Shown here in pieces: positions 37,215 through 47,290 of a DNA stretch of 64,000 bases. A program made the translations under genes and the position numbers. The notes below the pieces were generated by a model. That model worked only from the letters and a program-made list of their open reading frames with translations. It searched no databases and was not told the DNA's origin. The stretch comes from Nannobrachium achirus (lineage: Eukaryota; Chordata; Actinopteri; Myctophiformes; Myctophidae), in assembly GCA_963921795.1 (NCBI GenBank), contig OY997647.1, forward strand, positions 66,011,237 through 66,075,236, written 5' to 3'. Positions within the stretch are counted from its first letter, which is position 1. Every line of letters begins with the position of its first letter.

Positions 37215-37389
37215 CAGTGGCGTCAGTTCAGAACAAGCTAAGGTATGGCAACATGACTGGTGTCTGGTGAAGACACCAGTCATGTTGCCATACCTTAGCA
37301 ACAGGCACGATGAAAAGTACATTTTTATTATTTCCCCCTGTCAAGGTATGGCAGCTGCATACCCCTGCCATACCCAATTGACGCCCCTG
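37215..37389. mobile_element. hAT MITE with 28-bp perfect internal hairpin
   Basis: The ends CAGTGGCGTCA and TGACGCCCCTG face each other. Inside, 37238-37265 and 37271-37298 are perfect 28-bp inverted arms around a 5-base loop. The flanks (GCAGCTAG, GCAGGCGC) share only four bases, so the target duplication is unclear. Confidence 0.75.
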
Positions 37390-37826
37390 GCAGGCGCAGA
37401 GTCGCTCTGGGCAGGCGGAGCCAGGACAGTCTGTTTACTTTTTTTTTTTATGAACGGTTTCCGGCTGTCCTCAAAACGACACCACGACCAATTATGCATT
37501 CAAAAGTTGCGCAAGGACGTCTTTTATCATAATCCATAAAAAACATCAAACGAACGAACGGCCGTATTGGCCCTACTCGACCTCAAGAATTGGGGCGAAC
37601 AGGAACGTTCAAAGCAGTATAAGAGTTAAAAGGTGTGTAACTCAGAGTGTACAAATGGAACCAATTTGACCTGTTTGGTTCCATTTGTACATTTAGTTAT
37701 TATGGGGGTCCTTGAAATAAAAGGTTTGAGAACCACTGTGCTACATGAAATGGAACAGAGCCTTCATGGAGATCATTGGTAACACCTTTGAAGGAAGTGA
37801 GAAGAGACCCAACTTTTCTCCTATAT

Positions 37827-38460
37827 AGGCCAGTCAATCCTGACCCAAAAGAAATTGCAATAGTAATGGTTCAAGGTTTTTTATGATCCTTAGGGTCATC
37901 CAAATAACAAAGTTGTGAATTATATATTTAGTGGATCAAGGTGAATTCAGGGGGTTCACATTTGGGTCCATTCACTTACTATACAGGAGAAAAAAGACAC
38001 CCCAAAAAGTAGCATGTGAGGGGTCTAACTAGGGGTTTTTCATGATTCTGAATCCATTGCAAGCATTTGTTTTGCACGAAAAAATTCCTCAGGCTAAAAA
38101 CGGACACCACAAAACTATGGTTTAGTGATGAGTCATCACTTTTCTGGGGTCAACTCCGTTTTGTGGTGTCAGTTTTTAACCCGACGCATGTTTTTTTTGT
38201 GCAAAACAAATGCTTGCAATGGATTCAGAATCATGAAAAAACCCTAGTCTGACCCCTCACATGCTACTTAAAGAAGATTTTTTTGGGGTGTCTTTTTTTC
38301 CCCCTGTATAGTAAGTGAAGGGACCCAAACTTGAACCCCCTGAATTTACCTTGATTCACTAAATAATAATTCAGAAATTTTAATATGTAATTTGGATGAC
38401 CCCAAGGATCATAAAAAACCTTGAACCATTACTATTGCAATTTCTTAGATTGACTGGCCT
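37827..38460. repeat. Long palindrome P1 (unit 3)
   Basis: Same structure as in units 1 and 2, with the apex TGAGTCA at 38129-38135. Confidence 0.9.
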
Positions 38461-39591
38461 AATATGTCTGCAGTGCATAACCATAGAGCCTATTGGGGAA
38501 CTCTACCTTGTTCAGTTACATTATCCAGCATAAACAGTGTATGGTTAAAGTTGCACTCCACACATCCAAAGTGTGGTTTAATTCTCAGAAAAAAAAAAAA
38601 GAATATCTGATCAATAAAACTACATGGTGATAATTTTCCCCCCACCCCTAAAGATTTTCCTAAATGAACTTTATGGGATCTCAAACTTTGCCCCTCGTGA
38701 ATTATGGGCTCAAATGTTCTGTGCAAACCTTTTGAAAAATGACTGCATGTGTTGAAAATCTGCCACATTATGTTTTTACATTGATCTACAAGCTCACAGT
38801 TCTGGCACAATTCCAATGTCCTCCCTAAGCCCTGTTGACTCACTGACTAAAGGAGTAGTTCACCCCAAATGACTTTTTTTCTATTGATTACTCATGCCAT
38901 GGAGACTTGAGTTCAATAATATTGTTTTGTATAAGGGTAATAATAATATAATATATATATATATATATATATAATATGTATCTTTTGCTTTGTGGAATCA
39001 ATTGGGGTACATTTACTGAAATCTATTTTTTATCTTAGGAATGCAAAACATACAAAAACATATTGAACTCAAGTGAAGTCTCCATGGCATGAGTAATCAA
39101 TAGAACAAGTCATTTTGGGGGTGAACTACTCCTTTAAAGCTGCATGGAACCCAAAATCACTTGTTCGATAAATATATATTATATAAATGTGTCACTTGTG
39201 ATAGGGAGCAATGGCCAATATATAGCCGATCTACAAGCTCACAACGCCTCGTGCTGCTAGGCATTGTGAGCTTGTAGATCTGCTATTTTTGGCTAACGTT
39301 CTCAGAATATCGACACTATAGGGTTCAAGTGGTTAATATATAAAAATAAAAATAAACGGTTTCTATCACTCATAGATTTGGAGGACCCCCTGTAGTAACT
39401 TTGAGGACCCCCTGTTGAAGACCCCTGCTATAGGCAACACACTATTGTATTCAGTCCAAGAATGTTTTGCTAGCAAAGTGAAAACCTGTTTTTTGTAAAC
39501 TTTTTGAGTGATGTTATCCAGGTTGTAAGGTTAAGCTGTTGGTCATGTTGGTCAGTTCCACACTTGCAATTTCCCAGAATTGCAACTTTCT

Positions 39592-40196
39592 AACTACGGT
39601 CAGTTCTTTTAGAAGAATTGTTCACTTTGTGTACAAGCACCACATTTTCCTCTGGATCTACTTTTTCCAAAAAGCAAGTTAGCCACTCAATTAAAAACAA
39701 ATAGGGTTGGGGTCCCATTGACTTTACAGTAAAATAATACAAAAAAATAAATCTGCTTCAAATAGCATGTGAGGGGTCAAACGTTTTTCATGGTGCTGAA
39801 TCCATTGTAAGCATCTGTTTTGCACAAAAAACATTCCTTGGGCTAGAAAGGCCACCACAAAACTATGGTTTAGTGATGAGTCATCACTTTTCACCGTGGT
39901 TTTCACGCTTTTGTGGGGGCCTTTCTAGCCCAAGGAATGTTTCTCGTGCAAAACAAATGCTTGCATTGGATTCAGGCTCATGAAAAACCCCTAGTTTGAC
40001 CCCTCAATTTCTACTTAAAGCAGATTTATTTTGTTGTATTATTTTACTGTATAGAAAGTCAATGGGACCCCAACCCTATTTGTTTTTAATTGAGTGGCTA
40101 ACTTGCTTTTCGGATAAGTAGGTCCAGAGGAAACTTTGTGCAACATTTGGTGCTTGTATCACAAAGTGAACAATTATCTCAGTAGAGGCCGGGCTA
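39592..40196. repeat. Long palindrome P2 (unit 3)
   Basis: As in unit 1, but the left outer end has lost TAGCCCGGCAG. The apex TGAGTCA is at 39877-39883. Confidence 0.88.
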
Positions 40197-40365
40197 TAGA
40201 AATACTGTTCCTACGGAACAGTGCTCGCCTGTAACACCATGTATGGGCACAAAGATCTATACCCTCTGGCTGTTCCTCATTGGCCAAGGGCCCTGCCTTT
40301 TTACTGTCGGTACAAAGGCAGTGTCTTAAGTCATTTTGAGAAGACGGATGGATTACCTAATTCTT

Positions 40366-40607
40366 GAGCGGTGCAAACCGCTCCTATAAGTGGCTGTGCG
40401 TGTGTCTGTAGCCTTTTTCCTCAGCGTTTTGCCATAGTAAAATGTGTGTACGTAGCATCATGTTTGTCTAGTGATGTCATATGTCGTATGTCTGTAGCCT
40501 TTTTCCTCAGGGTTTTGCCATAGCAAAACGTGTGTGTGTGTAGCATAGCCTGTACATCCTAGACTTAAATCCTAGTCTGAAGATGTTATGAAAGCACGAC
40601 CACCGCT
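40366..40607. repeat. Partial unit 4 of the composite repeat
   Basis: It starts with GAGCGGTGCAAACCGCTC, carries two minisatellite copies and stops at GACCACCGCTCAC, where the 34-bp minisatellite begins. Confidence 0.88.
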
Positions 40608-40618
40608 CACTTTTTTTT

Positions 40619-40719
40619 AGGAGAACTTGACTGATAGATTACGTCATTTTTGAGGAGAAATTGACTGATAGATTACGTCATTTTTGAGGAGAAATTGACT
40701 GATAGATTACGTCATTTCT
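40619..40719. repeat. 3 x 34-bp minisatellite
   Basis: Units start AGGAGAA near 40619, 40653 and 40687 and each contains ATTACGTCATTT. A fourth partial unit lies at about 40778-40800. Confidence 0.9.
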
Positions 40720-40802
40720 TCAAAGATCTACCTTTTGGCTGTACCTCATTGGCTAAGGGCCCTGCCTTTGTACTGTCGAGGAGAACTTGACTGATAGATA
40801 AA

Positions 40803-40975
40803 CTAGACCAGGTCAACCTGGTTGTGCCAGACCCCCTGTCTGTCATCATCATTTATGACATCATGCCTTTTGTAGGCATGTCATCATCATGTCATCATCA
40901 TATATACCCTTTATATAGAAAACCCGGACAGACATTTGCTTATGTAGGCCTACCCATTTCATGGGTCTGGCAATA
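40803..40975. mobile_element. GCCAGACCC-end MITE, copy 3
   Basis: Same orientation and nearly the same sequence as 35922-36095, including the non-MITE flank ACTAGACCAGGTCAACCTGG. It sits at the right edge of the 3.5-kb array. Confidence 0.85.
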
Positions 40976-40994
40976 ATGAAGATAACATACGTGT

Positions 40995-41050
40995 GCGAGC
41001 CCACAATTAGTGTGGTTGTCCCGCAGGGCAACACACTATTGTTCCCTGCG
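40995..41050. repeat. Hairpin with HEL-B-like arm
   Basis: GCGAGCCCACAATT, identical to the start of the HEL-B 3' terminus, leads into a different hairpin at 41003-41042 (ACAATTAGTGTG...CACACTATTGT, loop GCA). It is probably the terminus of a fourth rolling-circle-like family. No CTAG follows. Confidence 0.5.
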
Positions 41051-41686
41051 TTTTTACTCATCATCCCGTGTAACTTTCAGCCAATAAGACATCACAATCT
41101 CCCCATATATACCTTGTTATCGTGGGCATCTCATGGCCCTTATATATTGTATGCCTCAATATTATGACGGCACCCTTTAGATTTATACCAGGTCACATTT
41201 ATTGATGGTGACGTCACCAAGACTGCTTAACAAATTCATCATACATTGACTTTGTCTCAATTTCAAACAATCAAAATGATAGAAATGGTAAAATAAACAG
41301 TGAACTTAGAGTTGAAGCATCTGACAAGAGAAAGTGCTGTTCAGTGTGTCCTACAACAGCAGACAGGAAGACAGACTGCTTGCAGGAAGTGCAAGAAGCT
41401 TGTATGTGCCTCACATGCAGTCCGTGTTTGTGAAGCATGTGCTTCCTAGTGTATATACGTACAAGTGTACATTCATATCTGACATTAATGTCTGTTCCCA
41501 TGTTCACATATGTGTTCAGCTCTTATTTTACATGAATTTCAGCTATCAGTAAAAACACCTAGCTCTTTCAGTGTTTAATGTGATATAGCAAAGCATAAAT
41601 GCAAACATTTACCATAGGCCTATATATCATATGAATTGTTTGGAATTAAGACAAAGTCATTGTATGGTGATGATTTGTTAAGTAAA
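41051..41686. other. Unassigned sequence
   Basis: No recognised repeat or gene. Short frames lack similarity that I can identify. Confidence 0.4.
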
Positions 41687-41830
41687 AATCACACCCAATG
41701 TGAAGTGAGCGGTGGTCGTGCCTCAATTGGTAATTGGTGATGTAATACAGGCTAAACACACATGCACATTGCTATGGCAAAACGCTGAGGAAAATGCATT
41801 GCTATGGCAAAGCGCTGAGGAAAAGTGGCT
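41687..41830. repeat. Inverted relative of the composite-repeat edge
   Basis: ATCACACCCAATGTGAAG, GTGAGCGGTGGTCGTGC and two GCTATGGCAAARCGCTGAGG words are the reverse complement of the parts at 26000-26275. The long body between them is missing here. Confidence 0.8.
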
Positions 41831-42235
41831 ATACAGATAGGTCTAGTTATGATGAGCTACTTTCGGGCAAGAAATTGTGATTATTGTGAGGTGATTATTT
41901 TTCTAAATGTTGGAGTTTGGAAGCACTCGTCTTCAATAACGCAAGGTCTTGCTGTCTCCATTATGTGCAATTTAGAACCAGGTGGTACACAGGAGCGCTG
42001 AGTGATTTCCCACGAGCACTTCCAACACTTCAAAAAAATAATTACCAGCACCACGGTCGGATCAAACAAACACTTTGCAGATAGAAAGACATTCTAGCTT
42101 TCCATACAGATCAGATAGCACCTTTCTGTTTGGATGTATGGGCGTCTTGTTCAGACTGAAACAAAACAATCCCACTCCAATCTGGATACAACATCACATT
42201 TGTGCTGTCAGTGTGGAACACGGCCAAAGTGGTTC

Positions 42236-42500
42236 TCAAACTGTGTTTCCAGGGGGTCCCCAGGGCCAGGGGGGTGACATGGTATCAGAATCACTTTAAC
42301 CACTTAAAACCTTACGGTATATATACACAGTACATTGGCTATTTGAGAATATCCCATCTGCAAGCTCACAAAGCGCTGCAATGCAAGATTGTAGATCTGC
42401 CAATTTTCCAGGCTTGAACATTTTAGAATGTGTCTGAAAGCTTCCTTTTAAACACAAATATTTCATGTGGATCGCTGGCCCACAAGAGTTTCAGATTTGG
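42236..42500. mobile_element. Degenerate hAT-type MITE holding a hairpin copy
   Basis: The left end AGTGGTTCTCAAACTG is followed by GGGGGTCCCC words. CATCTGCAAGCTCACAAAG at about 42355 and ATTGTAGATCTGCC at about 42390 are the dispersed hairpin. The context CACTTTAACCACTTAAAACC resembles the flank of the hairpin at 28325, supporting one family. The right end is unclear (GGGGTCCTTAATG near 42500). Confidence 0.55.
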
Positions 42501-42905
42501 GGTCCTTAATGAATGAATGAATTAATCCTTAATTGGTCAAATGCACTGAGATGGTTGTGACTGTAGGTCGCTATTTAGTATGAAAACCTCCAGCCCATGT
42601 CCTTCCGTTCGTCTGTCTGTCAGTCACACCTCGTGCTTTTCTGAGAAAACAATGATGTTGCAAATGAATGGCCAAGACATAATGAATTGCACTGACCTGT
42701 TCTGACATCAATGATGCAAATGTTCCATGCCAGACAATTTAAATCATTGATCAGAATTATTTGTGACAATTAATGGTAAAATGTGATAATGGTGACACAG
42801 TCCTGTCAGTGACCACCAGGTTATGATGATGATGATGATGCTAACAATAACAAAATGTCACCCTGTTAGCCGACACGACTCAAACGCTTATGTCTTCTTT
42901 CTTTT
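42501..42905. other. Unassigned sequence with a (GAT)n run
   Basis: A short GATGAT repeat lies near 42824-42840. A CTGTAGGTCGCTATTTAG word at about 42562 resembles 58523-58540, hinting at another old repeat. Confidence 0.4.
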
Positions 42906-42917
42906 TTGTCTTTACAG

Positions 42918-43229
42918 AACATGAAGTTGACAAGAAGAAGTCATCTGTACGGTGGAGATAACCCGGAAGTGGTGTTAGGACGACGACCGGAGCGGCATTT
43001 TGCCATTACAGGGTCCACATACACAAGGGTTGAATACAGCACTGCTCAACTGTCACTCAACTGTCACTCGGCAGTGATGGACACTAACCAATGGGAGAGA
43101 CCTAAACGCTGGTATAAGAACTGGCACTTTGTTGAGACTCCTATCAGCCGCTCAAGAGTCAAAGTTCAAAGGTACAGCAGGAATTACATCTGTACAAAGC
43201 AGAGATCCACTCTTTACAAATCCTACTGA
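42918..43229 (+). CDS. Candidate 3'-terminal exon, unknown product
   Basis: A pyrimidine-rich tract ending TTTACAG at 42911-42917 is a good splice acceptor. The frame stays open from it for 103 codons to TGA at 43227-43229. The peptide starts NMKLTRRSHLYGG and ends RSTLYKSY, is basic (RRPERH, RPKRWYKNWH) and has no recognised domain, signal peptide or membrane segment. No upstream exon was found. An AATAAA at 43791 follows a telomere-type tract and a T run and looks like part of a repeat tail, so it does not prove a transcript end. Chance is a real alternative. Confidence 0.25.
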   Translation, partial: NMKLTRRSHLYGGDNPEVVLGRRPERHFAITGSTYTRVEYSTAQLSLNCHSAVMDTNQWERPKRWYKNWHFVETPISRSRVKVQRYSRNYICTKQRSTLYKSY

Positions 43230-43666
43230 GTGGCCGCAGCCAGAGCAAGGAGGATGTGCCACTACAGAGCGAATAAGATGTATCCACTACACCCGAGGAT
43301 GCCCTTAGAGATGGAGATCTGGAGATCTCTCTCCAACCGTGGATTGGTCTGCGTGGGAGGACGGGAGGATTCCTCCGTGCCGACGGTCTGGTCTTCTGTG
43401 GTTTCGTGCCCGTTGACCTTGTTGCCCGCCGGATGTTTCCTCTGAACACGGCTCTTGCTAGGACCCCCATTTAGGGCTGTCACAATTATGATGTCTGAAT
43501 TGATGATTCTCGCAAGGCTCTGGACCTGCATCTCCCCACGGCCGCCTCTCTAGTGGGTAACGTTCGTTCGTTCGGTCGTTCGTATAGAATATAATTGTGA
43601 CAAGCCCTAATATTTCCTTTACCTTCGCTGGATGTGTGCTTGGGATGCTGACTGGCTGGGTCAGCA

Positions 43667-43691
43667 TTAGGGTTTAGGGTTAGGGTTAGGG
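43667..43691. repeat. Interstitial telomere-type repeat
   Basis: Four TTAGGG-like units, one with an extra T. A run of 17 Ts follows at about 43724. Confidence 0.9.
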
Positions 43692-43779
43692 ACATATTGG
43701 TAAACCCGGGTCCTGGACCTGGTCTTTTTTTTTTTTTTTTGCGTTGTTGGGGTGGGTGGTTTCAACATGATATCAACTA

Positions 43780-43865
43780 TAATGACATGGCAATAAAGTT
43801 ATTGAATCTTGAATCAAATAATATCAAACAATGCTTTACTGGCATATATTCCTCTTTGGCCATAG
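43780..43865. repeat. Direct repeat with LINE-like tail words
   Basis: GGCAATAAAGTTATTGAATC precedes AATATCAAACAATGCTTTAC and TGGCATATATTCCTCTTTGG. The second part returns at 44606-44657, just before the foldback. Confidence 0.6.
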
Positions 43866-44299
43866 ATCCCTACTGCTTTGCATCGTAAGCCATAAGATGA
43901 CTAGAACTCAAAGTCGAAGAAGAACCATCTGTGGAAGCTGTCAGCAAATACGTTTGACCCCTGAATGATCTACTGGAATGAAAATGGCCATAGATATCCG
44001 ACAGAGACAGTATGGATCAGCTGTTCTCAGCAAATCCAAGTCTGGACCCAAACTATGGAAGTGCACATGGAAACAATCACGGTTGCCGTCCCAAATGTCT
44101 CACATCACCCGCAACCCCCTTTCAACATAACCCCATAACCCCCTTTTTGATCTTGCAGAATTGCACAACGCCGACTGGAAAAATACATTGTACATACTGT
44201 GTACTTAGAAGACCTCAAGAATCTTCCGGCCCTATGAATTCAGCCCGTCATGCAATTTTAACAAATGGAAGACCGGTCTTTTTTAAAAGTACATTATAT

Positions 44300-45460
44300 T
44301 TAACGGTTAGCCCTCAACTACCAGTACCAGCCATTGCGCAACTGTGCAAGAAGAAGTTTTGTCACTTTAGGATTATATGATTTTATTTTTGCGTTTGCGC
44401 AACTGTGCGAATGCATTCTGCATTGTGTAGCTGAGGTCATTTAACTGTTAGCCCTCACCTACCAGCCATTGCGCAACTGTGCAAGAGGCATTTTTAGGCC
44501 TCCATTACATTAGCATCATCTTTTCAAACCTGTAATTAAATCCAATTTGACTACTGCAATGTCATTTGGCACAACAGACCTTGGACTGGCTTTATGTTAA
44601 GCTTAAATCGCAAATAATATCAAACAATGCTTTACTGGCATATATTACTCTTTGGTATGGGTGTTACATTGTGCAGTGAAGAAGCTTGTGTGGCTCTTCT
44701 GGGTCAAACAACAGTCTCTACAGGCCCATGGGCTCTGTATCTCTACATTTGATGTTTAGCTGTAACCCCAGTCCTTGTGTTAGCAGTTGAAGTTCCCTGC
44801 ATAGATGGCAGGTGAAGGTACGACTGGGAGTGGCGATTCACATTGTCATGTGTCTTCAACAGATCGGCTTCCACCACCTCCTTCTAACACCTCTTTCTAA
44901 CAACACCTCCTTCTAACACCTCTTTCTAACACCACCTCCTTCTAACCCCTATTTCTAACACCACCTTCTAACACCAGCTCCTAACACAACCTCCTTCCAT
45001 GAGGTCTTAGTGGTGGTGGTGGAAGCTGATCTGTAGAAGATGCATGCAATGTGAACTCGCCACTCCAACTGGTACTTGCACTTGCCATCTATGTAGGGGA
45101 CTTCAACTGCTAACACAAGGATTGGGGTTACAGCTAAACATCAAATGTAGAGATACAGAGCCCATGGGCCTCTAGCGGCTGTTGTTTGACCCAAAAGAGC
45201 CCCCAAGCTTCTTCACTGCACAATGCAACACCCATACCAACCCAGAAATGGCCTATGCTGTGTGTCGGCAAAGGAAATAATTTGTGTAGCTGAGGTAATT
45301 TAACTGTTAGCCCTCACCTACCAGCCATTGCGCAACTGTGTACAAGCGGCATTTTAGTAATTTAGGCCTCCATTACTTAGTGAACAATGTTTTGCGGTTG
45401 TGCAATTGTGCAATTGCGTTCTAAATTTGTGTAGCTGAGATAATTTAACTGTTAGCCTGT
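44300..45460. repeat. Dispersed direct repeat around the foldback
   Basis: The phrase GTTAGCCCTCACCTACCAG followed by CCATTGCGCAACTGTG occurs near 44309, 44448 and 45306, with a remnant near 45430. It flanks the foldback on both sides. Confidence 0.75.
44652..45240. repeat. 589-bp foldback with minisatellite loop
   Basis: The arms 44652-44880 and 45010-45240 are inverted copies with modest divergence (for example AGCTGTAACCCCAGTCC and its complement). The loop 44881-45009 is a CTTCTAACACCACCTC-type minisatellite. It has the form of a foldback element; no terminal target duplication was found. Confidence 0.85.
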
Positions 45461-46201
45461 TTAACTGTTATGGAGGTGGACTATTTTGGACTGTTAGATG
45501 TGAAGCAGCGTTGTGCTACTGTGAAAGGGTGCAGAGTTCTGTTCACATGCCTCTCGGCCAGAGCAGTACATCTGGAAGTAGCACACACATTGGACAATGA
45601 TTCTTGCCCGAACGCTATCCGTCACTTTCTGTGCAGACGAGGTAAGTATCCATCATGCGTTCTGATAATCAAACTAATCAAATGTGGCCTTCTGTGAGTT
45701 GCAAAAAACCCTTCATCAGTGGAACCAGCTGAAGATCCGGGACACACTCGTGATGCAAAAAGCAATACAGTGGCTGTTCAATCCTCCTGTCAGGTCTCAC
45801 TGTGTTCAATCCACCTGCCAGGTATCACTTTGGAGGGATCTGGGAGTGAGAGATTTGTTCTGTGAGGAAAATAATAATGTTCTGAAGGAGCAAACGATCA
45901 ACATTGAACGTTTATGAACATGGTTTTGTGCAGTGGAACCAATATTTAATGACGACCACTTACCAAGTCATCAGATGATCCTACAGATCTTGTGCCACTG
46001 ACTTCTAACAACTATTGCTAATGAAGGAACAGACTGTCATGCCACTTGGACCGTTCACAACGGATGCACACTAAAGTTGGAAGCAAGTGAAGTGTCTTGC
46101 TGACTTGTTTTGGAAGAGCTGGAGTGGTGCACCGGCTTCGACTGCTCTCTTCGCATTCAACCGGACTTTATCACCGTTTTTCAGACGTTTGAATGCAGAG
46201 A

Positions 46202-46242
46202 GTATCCACAGGGTATCCACAAAGTATCCACGGGGTATCCAG
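46202..46242. repeat. GTATCCAC minisatellite
   Basis: Four copies of an 11-12-base unit. Related words recur at 46760-46795. Confidence 0.85.
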
Positions 46243-46296
46243 TTTCACGTGCACTTTGAAGTACGCATGCGCCGATATCTGTCGCCTCGAATATTA

Positions 46297-46370
46297 TTCC
46301 CCTCAGGGGAATCGAACCCAAACCGTGGGTTTGTTGCATCCGTGCTCTACTGACTGAGCTAATGAACGGA
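46297..46370 (-). tRNA. tRNA-like sequence (pseudogene or SINE head)
   Basis: On the minus strand TAGCTCAGTCAGTAGAG matches a pol III A box with a foldable D arm (GCTC/GAGC), and GGTTCGATTCC at 46308-46318 matches the B box at normal spacing. The anticodon and acceptor stems do not pair and no anticodon can be assigned, so it is not a working tRNA gene. Confidence 0.6.
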
Positions 46371-47000
46371 TGATGTGACTCCTTTTTTGTGCATTTTTCT
46401 TTGACGTGGATAGTGGGGTAGACGTGGATAGTGAGGGACTGAATATTTACTATTCTGTCCATAACGGCACATATCTCGGTAACGCGGCTGAGTGGGATTG
46501 GGCGCCGTTCCCACCGCTCGTCGCGGCAACTCGGCTCGCTAGCACTCGCCTCGGTGGCGACTCACGGGGGTCATCGGCGCCCAATACCGCGCCGCTCCGT
46601 CAGGGTCTGTGGCGTGGAGCGTTACACCGGGGAACAGAGAATCAATGACATCTGGTTCGATGCTGGGATTCAGCTCTGTTTTTATTATTTGGCACCTCTG
46701 AGGTTGACCACTAGATGTCGACATTTTATTACTAATATCTCTGCATTGGTGAGATATTGGATACCCAGTATCCAGTATCCATGGATACCTCTGCACTGAA
46801 GCGTCTGAAAGCACGTGATTATGTCGCATTAAGTGCGTTGATATCATTCGAAACAGGTGCAGTAGTCACACAGATGATACCTGATGCAAAGGGGATGCAA
46901 AGGGGCTTGTCAGATGTGTGCAGGACAATACAAAGACAAACCACACTGGAAAGATCTGTGGACAAGCTGTGCCTCATCTGTGAGACAGCCACATAAGTTT

Positions 47001-47290
47001 ATTGTTTTTATTGTTTTTCAGCTTCCTTGAAATCTCATGTACATGAATGTTTGAATGGATATGTGTAAATATGATACATTTTAAATATTTATCTTATTGT
47101 TACCATGTTGTATACACATATATCGTTATATTATCTGTTTCATGTTGTCTCGTCGGAGTTTGTCTTTTCTTGTCACCCCTCCCCATGTGTTCTGTCCTGT
47201 GTACCCCCCTCCCCTGTGTGTCCCCCACTCTTGGCCTGCACCTTGTCGTGGTGAGTGGGCTTTAAACCAAGACAGGCCATTTAAACACCT
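47001..47290. other. Unassigned AT- then C-rich sequence
   Basis: It lies directly after the BEL/Pao stop and could include remains of its 3' LTR, but no repeat partner is in the window to test this. Confidence 0.35.

Larger units (their letters stand above)
34142..37625. mobile_element. 3.48-kb TTAA-duplicating transposon, apparently non-autonomous
   Basis: Units 1 and 2 show the empty site (CCCCTTAAAAGG). In unit 3 the TTAA is doubled (34138-34141 and 37626-37629) around 3484 bp with terminal inverted repeats CTCTTTTACTGC and CTCTTATACTGC (the latter read on the minus strand). TTAA duplication and CYCTTT-like ends fit piggyBac-type elements. No transposase frame of the expected size (about 550-600 codons) is visible. 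The inside holds microsatellites, a snap-back MITE pair, a LINE-like tail and a GC-rich acidic open frame. Confidence 0.85.
33357..40365. repeat. 3.5-kb composite tandem repeat, unit 3 (split)
   Basis: 7009 bp, made of the usual unit plus a 3.48-kb element inserted in its hAT MITE. Small private changes include a longer AT tract near 38945 and loss of the TAGCCCGGC end of P2. Confidence 0.92.
46126..46853. mobile_element. Insertion inside the BEL/Pao gene
   Basis: It separates two adjoining integrase blocks. It holds the GTATCCAC minisatellite, a tRNA-like piece and a GC-rich segment with facing TTGGGCGCCG and CGGCGCCCAA words (about 46499 and 46573). Its exact ends and family are not resolved. 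Confidence 0.55.
45470..46996 (+). pseudogene. BEL/Pao retrotransposon integrase, broken
   Basis: The end of a pol gene, recognisable frame by frame. It begins MEVDYFGLLDVK with an integrase aspartate at 45479. ARAVHLEVAHTLDNDSC follows. SDNQTN in a shifted frame (D at 45664) is the second catalytic position. WNQLKIRDTL and WLFNPP come next, then EPIFND with a glutamate at 45936, KSSDDPTDLVPLTSNN and KQVKCLADLFWKSW near 46084. After an insertion of about 0.73 kb the C-terminal part resumes (IPDAKG, then LERSVDKLCLICET) and stops at 46994-46996. At least three frameshifts plus the insertion show it is dead. The family is identified by the order of these blocks. RT, RNase H, protease and gag are absent, and LTRs were not found. 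Confidence 0.8.

Noticed and set aside
27605-38843. 117-codon minus-strand frame present three times, with a poly-Phe run
   Set aside because: It is identical only because the 3.5-kb unit is triplicated. It crosses the half hairpin and an A-tract, and has no coding signature.
46297-46370. Functional tRNA gene
   Set aside because: A and B boxes are good, but the acceptor and anticodon stems do not pair.
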